NCBI RefSeq assembly: GCF_002102395.1
Contig: NZ_LQPZ01000016.1
Span: 124,001 to 188,000, forward strand
Direction of reading: 5' to 3'
Length of the DNA: 64,000 bases
DNA from: Mycolicibacillus trivialis
Lineage (GTDB): Bacteria > Actinomycetota > Actinomycetes > Mycobacteriales > Mycobacteriaceae
The position numbers were made by a program, and so were the translations under genes. The notes below the pieces were generated by a model. It was given only the letters and a program-made list of their open reading frames with translations. It searched no databases and was not told where the DNA came from. Shown piece after piece: positions 37,931 through 44,131 of the stretch (position 1 is the stretch's first letter; every line of letters begins with the position of its first letter).

Positions 37931-39094
37931 ATGCGGATCACGCATGTGCGTGCCAGTAACTGGCGCAACTTCAAGTTGTTAGATTTTCCCCTTGGGGAGA
38001 GATTGTTCATTGTCGGGCCAAATGCGTCTGGTAAGTCGAATCTTCTTGACCTGTTCCGCTTCATGGCTGAGGTGGCAGGAAAAGGCGGTGGACTTGCAGC
38101 TGCGATCGACAGACGCGGCGGCCTTTCCAAGGTACGTAGCCTTTTTACACGCTACCACCAGAAGGGTCGGCTGATTATCGACATTCGGCTTCACGACCGC
38201 GACGATGTCTGGTGCTACTACCTCTCCGTGCGAGGAGAAGCTAAGGGATTGAACCGTCCGATAGTCGATGAGGAACGCGTGGAAAAGAATGGTGAAATTG
38301 TGTTGCAGCGTCCCGATGCACAAGACCAGGCCGATCCTGAGCGGCTCACGCAGACTCACCTCGAACAGATCTCAGCGAATCAAGATTTTAGGCCGCTGGC
38401 CGAGTATTTTGCGAAGGCGCGTTATTTTCACCTCGTCCCGCAGTTGATTCGTGACCCGTCTCGTCTTGGCAGCACTCCTTCCGACCCGTACGGCGGCGAC
38501 TTTATCGCCCAGATGAATGCGGTCGCTACTCGTACAAAAGACGCATGGCTTCGCCGTATGGAGAATGCGTTACGTGCAGCTGTGCCGGAGTTTGAGTCAC
38601 TGAGGCTAGAAGTAGATTCGGCCGGGCGTCCTCACCTGGTCGCTGGATACCGGAACTGGCGTGAGACACCGGCGCGTCAGAGCGAGGCTGACTTCTCTGA
38701 TGGAACTCTGCGCCTGATTGGTCTGCTCTGGACATTGGTGAGTGCGCCGACGAATGGTGGGGTCTTATTGCTGGAAGAACCAGAGCTGTCGTTGAATGCG
38801 GCCATTATCCGTACCTTGCCAACCGTGCTTTCCACCGCACAGCGTAACCGGCCAATGCAGGTCCTGTTGTCGACCCATGCCCCGGAGCTGCTGGACGACG
38901 AAGGCGTCGTTCCAACTGAGGTGTTGGTATTGCAGGTAACGGGTGATGGAACTATGGCGAGGCTGCTGTCTGAAATTGACGAGGTTGCCGACGAGCTTGC
39001 GGCGGAGTTGCCGACTTCGGAGATCATTGATGGACTGATCTCTCCGCAGGACCTTAGTGGGCTTATCGCGGTGGGGCATGGGAAGCGCTCGTGA
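37931..39094 (+). CDS. ABC/AAA15-family ATPase (OLD/RecF-like), putative defence ATPase
   Basis: 387 residues. RASNWRNFKLLDFPLGERLFIVGPNASGKSNLLDLFRFM gives the RecF/SMC-type start with Walker A at 29-36. A middle helical region follows. The signature-like SDGTLRLIGLLWTL, Walker B GGVLLLEEPELSLN (about 276-289) and the H-loop LSTHAPELL (about 314-322) complete an ABC-type head. Its stop overlaps the next gene's GTG (GTGA), so it is co-translated with a TOPRIM-like protein, the layout of OLD/PARIS-type anti-phage pairs. Base composition is lower in GC than the flanks, a sign of transfer. The defence role is inferred. Confidence 0.88.
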   Translation: MRITHVRASNWRNFKLLDFPLGERLFIVGPNASGKSNLLDLFRFMAEVAGKGGGLAAAIDRRGGLSKVRSLFTRYHQKGRLIIDIRLHDRDDVWCYYLSVRGEAKGLNRPIVDEERVEKNGEIVLQRPDAQDQADPERLTQTHLEQISANQDFRPLAEYFAKARYFHLVPQLIRDPSRLGSTPSDPYGGDFIAQMNAVATRTKDAWLRRMENALRAAVPEFESLRLEVDSAGRPHLVAGYRNWRETPARQSEADFSDGTLRLIGLLWTLVSAPTNGGVLLLEEPELSLNAAIIRTLPTVLSTAQRNRPMQVLLSTHAPELLDDEGVVPTEVLVLQVTGDGTMARLLSEIDEVADELAAELPTSEIIDGLISPQDLSGLIAVGHGKRS

Positions 39095-39675
39095 TCAACG
39101 TGGTGGTGGAAGGCGAGTCTGATCGAGGCCCTGCGAGGGCGGTTGTAGACGCTGCGGGTCGCACGGTGGGCAAGGTGGTTGTCACGGGTGGGAAGAGTCA
39201 ACTCGATCCTAAGATTCCCAAATACAATGAAGCTGCGCGGCGCTTCCCCTGGGTAGTCTTTCGAGACTCAGACGGAAAATGCCCAGCTATGCTACGGGGA
39301 GAACTCACGACGAGGGTCTCCGCGTGGAACTCGAATTTTTGTTTGCGAATCGCACATTCGATGACGGAGGCTTGGCTGTTGGCGGATCGCGAAGGATTTT
39401 CGGATTTCTTTGGGGTGCGCGTCGGCCGCATTCCCACAGATCCAGAAAGTCTGCCGCACGCGAAACGCGAAGTCCTTCGACTGTGTGAAGGCTCGACCTT
39501 GCGGGCGGTCCGGGAGGATATGGTCCGCTCAACTGGCGAGACTGGCGCGCTCTACGTCAGCAGAATCAATCAGTTCGCGACGACCAGATGGGACGTTACG
39601 GCAGCGGCCGAAAACAGCAATAGCCTGAGTCGGGCGATCAACGGCATCCGCGCCCTCCCCGTGAGCGAGATTTAG
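39091..39675 (+). CDS. TOPRIM-like (DUF4276/RloB-type) protein, partner of the AAA15 ATPase
   Basis: 194 residues from GTG 39091. The first strand carries VVVEGESD (Glu7) and a later strand WVVFRDSDGK (Asp59-Ser60-Asp61); this E...DxD layout is that of TOPRIM-fold nucleases. SMTEAWLLADREGFSDFFGV near residue 90 resembles the conserved HExEAWLLAD segment of DUF4276/RloB-type proteins. It overlaps the ATPase gene by 4 bases. In related pairs the TOPRIM protein is the effector nuclease released or activated by the ATPase. Both the family and role here are by pattern. Confidence 0.75.
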   Translation: MINVVVEGESDRGPARAVVDAAGRTVGKVVVTGGKSQLDPKIPKYNEAARRFPWVVFRDSDGKCPAMLRGELTTRVSAWNSNFCLRIAHSMTEAWLLADREGFSDFFGVRVGRIPTDPESLPHAKREVLRLCEGSTLRAVREDMVRSTGETGALYVSRINQFATTRWDVTAAAENSNSLSRAINGIRALPVSEI

Positions 39676-40020
39676 TTAGCCCCTGGCGCGTCGTTTAGAG
39701 CAAGCTGGTCAAAGGCCAGATGGCCTCTACTGCACCGCCCGCCACGTCACCGCCGACCGAGACGTGGTTGCGTGGTCCGTGGCTATCGAACACAGCGCCG
39801 ACGCGCTGGCTTAATGCAGCCCGTCATGTTGGTAATCATTTGCTGTTCAACCGACCGCGTGCATGATGATGCTAACAACAGAAACCACTCCTGGCAAACA
39901 AAAAGGTTCGTCAGCTGCTAGTCGAAGCCTTGAGCTTATTTTTCGCATTGAGCACTAGAAGATTAGTAGTGTTGATACTATCGACTCGTTGAACGGGATT
40001 AGAAGGGAAGGAATCAGCCA
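39676..40020. other. 345-bp gap inside the island
   Basis: I see no convincing gene. A GC-rich patch (about 39730-39850) can be read as short frames (for example MASTAPPATSPPTETWLRGP) without a recognised domain, and may be leftover host-type DNA. The right part is AT-rich and probably holds the HNH gene promoter, including TAGTAGTGTTGATACTA (39965-39981), an imperfect palindrome. Confidence 0.4.
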
Positions 40021-40812
40021 ATGCGCTATCCGCCAGAAGCGTATGCGCCGAACGGTGTTCTTTGGTGGGAGTTAGACTTTGCGCCCGGAACGAATGTCCG
40101 TTACGGCGTCGAGAGGAAATTGGCGGCCTGGCTAAAGTACAATAAGAAGATTGGCGAGACATTTACCACGAAGGAAGCTAGATCTGCGTTAGGTGAACCT
40201 GATGCGCCTAACGCAGATGAGCATTTTCAGCGACGGTTGCGACAACTTCGCGACAAGGACGGTTGGATTATCCCGTCACGAAAATATGATATCAGCTTGG
40301 AGCCTGAACAATACCGCGTTGATAGGGTCGGCTGGCATCCGGGGTGTGGATACGACCGTCCAAAGAGGTCTACGGTAAGCCGCGCTAAACGGAGAGCGGT
40401 CTTCGATCGCGACGGCTGGGCTTGTGTCATTTGCGGAGCTAGAAGCGGGGAGCCTCGGGTCGACGACCCTGACAAGACGGTGGCTCTTACTGTGGGTCAT
40501 GTTCTCTCTAATGATTACGGTGGAAGCGCCGAGATTCGAAATCTCCGTACCGAATGTTCAGAGTGTAACGAGCCTATTCGGTCGGAAGCGCGGAGGCCTG
40601 AAACGCCCGAAGAAATCGAAACATCTGCGAGGAGGCTCGGCAAATCGGACAGGTTGCGATTAGCGGAGTGGACTATTGCTGGAAGGCATATTCGTGACGC
40701 CGCCGAAGAGGTATACGACCGCTACCGGATGTTAGCGCCCGGCGACCAGGATATTGCCAAAGCAGCGATCATGAAGCTTGCCGGGCTTGAGAAGGGCGAG
40801 CTGAGCGAATAG
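40021..40812 (+). CDS. HNH endonuclease, putative type II restriction enzyme
   Basis: 263 residues; ATG 40021 follows GAAGGAATCAGCC. The N-terminal ~115 residues look like a winged-helix-type recognition domain (VERKLAAWLKYNKKIGETFTTKEARSALGE). The C-terminal part is an HNH/Zn-finger nuclease: VICG (C135/C138), GHVLSNDYGG with His160, NLRTECSECN with Asn174 and C179/C182. Its 3' end overlaps that of the convergent C5 methyltransferase by 44 bases. The neighbourhood (methyltransferase plus Vsr) makes it the likely cutting subunit. The target sequence is unknown. Confidence 0.82.
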   Translation: MRYPPEAYAPNGVLWWELDFAPGTNVRYGVERKLAAWLKYNKKIGETFTTKEARSALGEPDAPNADEHFQRRLRQLRDKDGWIIPSRKYDISLEPEQYRVDRVGWHPGCGYDRPKRSTVSRAKRRAVFDRDGWACVICGARSGEPRVDDPDKTVALTVGHVLSNDYGGSAEIRNLRTECSECNEPIRSEARRPETPEEIETSARRLGKSDRLRLAEWTIAGRHIRDAAEEVYDRYRMLAPGDQDIAKAAIMKLAGLEKGELSE

Positions 40813-41797
40813 TCGGCGAATGCTTGCTGCGGATAGTTGTTCTGGTAGATGACGGTGCAGAAAGCGCCTTAGCGAGCGCTGTGCCGACAGCTTTAGCGAC
40901 TGGAGGGGGGAAGGCGTTGCCAATCTGTCGGTATGCGGCGGTCTTACGGCCGTGGAAACGCCATTCCGGCGGAAACCCCTGAAGCACGGCTGCCATTTCC
41001 AACGTTAGGCGTGGCGTGTGGCCGATAGGTGTGAATTCATCGGGGCCTTGGTTCGCAAGACCTTTGCCGTCAACCCCGAGCTTGAGCCAGGCAGCGCGAG
41101 CGCGGGTCGGGCCAAGGTCGGGCCCGCCGTGTTTACGCGAGCCGCCGACGATCGTAGGTCCGATGCAATCGGCGCGCCTCGCCCACGCGTCAGCTCCGGG
41201 CCATCCGTCTCTCGCCATCAAATGATGCAAGGATTCTCCAACGGTCGGCGGTGTTTTCTGCGCGGTCGGCCACCTAAACCGGTTAAAGAATTCTGGCCTC
41301 GCCGCGACCAGAATGAAGCGCGGCCGTAGCTGGGGCACACCAAATTCACTGGCGTTCAGTACGCGCCAGTCGGATCGGTACCCAAGGACTTCCAAACGGG
41401 AGCGGATCGAGTCGCGGTACGTTTCGAACTTCGCGGTGGATAGGCCGCGAACGTTCTCGAGCATGATCGCCCTCGGTTGTGCCTCCTCGATGAGGCGGAG
41501 AGCCTCGGGGAAGAGGTCGCGCTCGTCCGCTTCCCCGAGTTGCTTGCCTGCGATCGAGAATGGGGGACAAGGCACTCCGCCAGCCAGTACGTCGATATCT
41601 CGGTAGGCAGTGCCATCGATCTCGCGGACATCACCCTCATAGACGTCCCACGACGGCCGATTCATCCGGAGCGTCTGGCATGCGTCGGCGTCAATCTCTA
41701 CAGCTAACGCGTGGTCGAACCCGGCCATCTCAAGGCCGAGTGATTGCCCGCCCGCACCGGCACAGATCTCAAGACAGTTGAACCGGCCCGTCACCAC
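40769..41797 (-). CDS. DNA (cytosine-5)-methyltransferase
   Basis: 342 residues from GTG 41797 (GTG 41794 is equally possible), with GGAGGG close upstream. The C5-methyltransferase motifs occur in order: I CLEICAGAGGQSLGLEMAGF (8-27), IV GGVPCPPFS with the catalytic Cys77, VI LENVRGL (113-119), VIII QLRPRF (156-161), and X GNAFPPPVAKAVG. It should protect the host from the adjacent HNH enzyme. Its promoter region carries a near-consensus SOS box (41812-41827), unusual for a modification enzyme. It is divergent from vsr. Confidence 0.95.
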   Translation of the reverse strand: MVTGRFNCLEICAGAGGQSLGLEMAGFDHALAVEIDADACQTLRMNRPSWDVYEGDVREIDGTAYRDIDVLAGGVPCPPFSIAGKQLGEADERDLFPEALRLIEEAQPRAIMLENVRGLSTAKFETYRDSIRSRLEVLGYRSDWRVLNASEFGVPQLRPRFILVAARPEFFNRFRWPTAQKTPPTVGESLHHLMARDGWPGADAWARRADCIGPTIVGGSRKHGGPDLGPTRARAAWLKLGVDGKGLANQGPDEFTPIGHTPRLTLEMAAVLQGFPPEWRFHGRKTAAYRQIGNAFPPPVAKAVGTALAKALSAPSSTRTTIRSKHSPTIRSARPSQARQAS

Positions 41798-41811
41798 ACC
41801 CTCCGATTTTC

Positions 41812-41827
41812 TCGAACGTATGTTCGG
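41812..41827. promoter_or_regulatory. Near-consensus mycobacterial SOS (LexA) box between methyltransferase and vsr genes
   Basis: TCGAACGTATGTTCGG matches TCGAAC-N4-GTTCGA, the known mycobacterial LexA site, at 11 of the 12 defined positions; only the last base differs. It lies 15 bases upstream of the methyltransferase start and 64 bases upstream of the likely vsr start. Bound LexA would cover the methyltransferase transcript start and might also affect vsr. Confidence 0.7.
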
Positions 41828-41836
41828 TTAACTGGC

Positions 41837-41866
41837 AGAGTACAGCGCAGTCGGCCGATCCGTCAA
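41837..41866 (-). promoter_or_regulatory. Candidate promoter of the cytosine methyltransferase gene
   Basis: On the minus strand, TTGACG (41866-41861) and TACTCT (41842-41837) are separated by 18 bases, an acceptable SigA-type -35/-10 pair. Transcription would begin near 41830, so the SOS box at 41812-41827 would lie just downstream of the start site, a good place for repression. Confidence 0.4.
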
Positions 41867-41890
41867 ACCATGTGGAAGTACCGTATCGGC

Positions 41891-42358
41891 ATGGGCAGAC
41901 CTACCCGAGTTGGCGCGCCGGCGGTTCAGGATCTTGGCATACATCTCCCGACTCCTGGGCGCTCGCGAAATATGGCCGCCATCAGGCGGCGTGACACGAA
42001 GCCGGAAGTGGAGCTGCGGTCGATCTTGCATCGAAATGGGCACCGGTTTCGGAAAGATTATCCTGTCCGTGCATGTGGGAGGCTCATTCGTCCAGATATT
42101 GTCTTCACGAAGCATCGGGTTGCGGTATTTGTTGATGGATGTTTTTGGCACTGCTGCCCGGAGCATGGTCGAGAGCCATCTGTGAATATCGATTATTGGT
42201 CAGCCAAGCTTAGTGGCAATTCTGAACGGGACCGTCTACAGACGGCCGCTCTCAAGGCCGAGGGCTGGACCGTCCTCCGGTTTTGGGAACACGACGATGC
42301 TCGGGCTGCTGCACTGATAGTTGCGAACGCTATCGAGCAGGGCAGCAAAACGCGTTAG
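41891..42358 (+). CDS. vsr: Very short patch repair endonuclease (Vsr)
   Basis: 155 residues from ATG 41891, with GGAAG upstream; ATG 41870 would add 7 residues. The Vsr text is complete: RSRNMAAIRRRDTKPEVELRSILHRNGHRFRKDY, then LIRPDIVFTKHRVAVFVDGCFWHCCPEH, holding the metal-binding Asp and Cys/His zinc ligands, and a C-terminal GWTVLRFWEHD. Vsr nicks next to T:G mismatches left by deamination of 5-methylcytosine, complementing the adjacent methyltransferase. It shares the intergenic SOS box. Confidence 0.93.
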   Translation: MGRPTRVGAPAVQDLGIHLPTPGRSRNMAAIRRRDTKPEVELRSILHRNGHRFRKDYPVRACGRLIRPDIVFTKHRVAVFVDGCFWHCCPEHGREPSVNIDYWSAKLSGNSERDRLQTAALKAEGWTVLRFWEHDDARAAALIVANAIEQGSKTR

Positions 42359-42454
42359 TTGCTGATTGTGATAGACAGATTACGCGAGGTGTCACCCCCG
42401 GCCGCCGGAAGCGTCAAGTGGATTAATCGGTGATTTTAGTCGAATCCGAGCCTC
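42359..42454. other. Right border of the accessory island
   Basis: AT-rich text ends here and high-GC coding resumes. GGATTAA occurs at 42419-42425 and again at 42465-42471, inside the methyltransferase 3' end; this is too short to call an attachment site. GTCGAATCC near 42439 recalls a tRNA T-arm, but no tRNA can be built around it. Confidence 0.35.
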
Positions 42455-43306
42455 TCACCCGCACGGATTAACCCCCGTCACCACCCACGTCCGCCCCGGA
42501 AACTTCATCGCCCCGTCCACCCGGTGGCGGCGCAACTCGGCGCGCAGCTCCTCGACCACCTCGGCCCAGCCGTCCTCGCCGAGCCGCTCGACCAGCTCGG
42601 TGCGAGCCTGCTGACCGGTCCGGTTGGCCAGCAGCATCGTCAGCCGCTCCTCAACCCCGTCGCTGTCCGGCGAGCTGAAGTCGCAGATTCCGTCGAAGGC
42701 CTCGACGACGATCCCGTCCCAGCCGGCGGAAGTCAGCACCTCCCGCACGTAGTCGGCGTTGCCGAAGGCCAGCGGGCCAGGCTCGCCGGGCTCGGGCGCC
42801 TGCGGCGGTGCCTCCAGCCGGGAGGCCAGCACGTCGACCCCGGCGCTGAACATCGGGTTGTCACCCTCGCGCCAGCACACGAACGCCAGCCGGGCGCCGG
42901 GCGCGGCCGCGGCGCGGATGTTGGCGAACGCAGCCACCGGATCTTCGAAGAACATCACCCCGAACCGCGACACCAGCCGGTCGAACGCGCCGGAACCGAG
43001 CGACCGCAGATCGAGGGTCTGGGCGTCGCCGAGCGCCACGGTGGCCGCCGGAACCCGGCGCTGCGCGGCCGCGACCATCGGCTCGGAGATGTCCACCCCG
43101 ACCGCCTCGGCACCCCGCGCGACCGCCCGCTCCAACAAAGCCCCAGTGCCACAACCGATGTCGAGCACCCGGCTGCCGGGTCCCAAATCCGCAGCCGCCA
43201 GGACCGCATCGGCGAACGGCGCCAGCACCGCCTCGAAGATGGCCGCGTGCTCCACCCAGTCGATGCCCTGCTTCGCCCACGCCTGCTGCTGATCCTCGTT
43301 CGCCAT
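42455..43306 (-). CDS. Class I SAM-dependent methyltransferase
   Basis: 283 residues from ATG 43306; an in-frame ATG at 43315 is possible. Motif I is VLDIGCGTGALLERAVARG near residue 45-63, followed by GVDISEPMVAAAQRR (motif II acidic end) and ALGDAQTLDL. FDRLVSRFGVMFFEDPVAAFANI resembles the UbiE/Coq5-like branch. It is divergent from the thioesterase gene at 43351 and lies at the right border of the accessory island. Codon use returns to the high-GC host type. Substrate unknown. Confidence 0.88.
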   Translation of the reverse strand: MANEDQQQAWAKQGIDWVEHAAIFEAVLAPFADAVLAAADLGPGSRVLDIGCGTGALLERAVARGAEAVGVDISEPMVAAAQRRVPAATVALGDAQTLDLRSLGSGAFDRLVSRFGVMFFEDPVAAFANIRAAAAPGARLAFVCWREGDNPMFSAGVDVLASRLEAPPQAPEPGEPGPLAFGNADYVREVLTSAGWDGIVVEAFDGICDFSSPDSDGVEERLTMLLANRTGQQARTELVERLGEDGWAEVVEELRAELRRHRVDGAMKFPGRTWVVTGVNPCG

Positions 43307-43350
43307 GGTGACCAAGCGTAGGTGCCCGAGAACGCCGTAGCCTGACCCCT

Positions 43351-44130
43351 GTGGACGGCGGCGCGTTTTACACCGAGATCGACGACGGGGTTTTCGACAG
43401 CTCCCCGCTGACCGCCGGGCCGTGGAGCCCGGACAGCCAGCATGGCGGCCCGCCGTCGGCGCTGCTGGCCCGCCAACTGGAACGCCACCGCCCGCGTGCC
43501 GGGCACCGGCTGGCCCGGGTCAGCATCGACCTGCTCGCCCCGGTGCCGGTCGGGCGCCTGCACATCGGCGTGGAGTCGCTGCGCACCGGCAGACGAGTCG
43601 AGTTGCTGCAGGCCACCGTTCAAGCCCAGGACCGCACAGTGGCGATCGCGCGGGCCTGGCGGGTCAAAGCCGCCGCCGAGGATTTCCCCACCGAAGCCGA
43701 AAACCGAGCCGCCACCGCACCGCACGAGATCACCCCACGTGACGTACCTGTTCCCCACGGGATGCACACCGACGGCTACCTGTCGGCGATCGACTGGAGC
43801 TTCGTGACCGGAAGCTTCGCCGAGTTCGGGCCGGCCCGGGCCTGGGCGCGCCCGCGACCCGCGCTGATCGCCGGTGAGGCGATGACCCCGTGGCAGCGGG
43901 TGCTCGCGGTCGTCGACTCCGGCAGCGGCATCAGCATGAGCGCGCCTCCGGACCGGTACCCGGCGATCAACTGCGACGTAGCGACCACCCTGCACCGCGA
44001 CCCGGTCGGGGAGTGGATCGGGCTGGACTCCCACACCCTGGTCACTCCGGGCCAGGGTGCGCTGGCCCGCACCACCGTGTTCGATGCCGCCGGCGACGCC
44101 GGGCTGGCCACCCAGACTCTGGTGGTCTGA
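43351..44130 (+). CDS. Thioesterase-family (TesB-like double hotdog) protein
   Basis: 259 residues from GTG 43351. SQHGGPPSALLARQLER near residue 30 is the HGG-type acyl-CoA thioesterase motif, followed by VSIDLLAPVPVGRLHIGVESLRTGRRVELLQATVQ, the first hotdog. The second half (WIGLDSHTLVTPGQGALARTTVFDAAG) closes the second hotdog. Such proteins hydrolyse acyl-CoAs. It converges with the membrane protein gene at 44132, one base apart. Confidence 0.82.
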   Translation: MDGGAFYTEIDDGVFDSSPLTAGPWSPDSQHGGPPSALLARQLERHRPRAGHRLARVSIDLLAPVPVGRLHIGVESLRTGRRVELLQATVQAQDRTVAIARAWRVKAAAEDFPTEAENRAATAPHEITPRDVPVPHGMHTDGYLSAIDWSFVTGSFAEFGPARAWARPRPALIAGEAMTPWQRVLAVVDSGSGISMSAPPDRYPAINCDVATTLHRDPVGEWIGLDSHTLVTPGQGALARTTVFDAAGDAGLATQTLVV

Positions 44131-44131
44131 C

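Noticed and set aside
39720..39870. Short GC-rich frame between the TOPRIM-like and HNH genes
   Set aside because: Several frames are open for about 30-50 residues, none with a recognisable domain or ribosome binding site.
42415..42480. A tRNA-like or attachment-site-like sequence at the right island border
   Set aside because: GTCGAATCC resembles a T-arm, but no acceptor, D or anticodon arms can be paired around it. The GGATTAA pair is too short for an att site.
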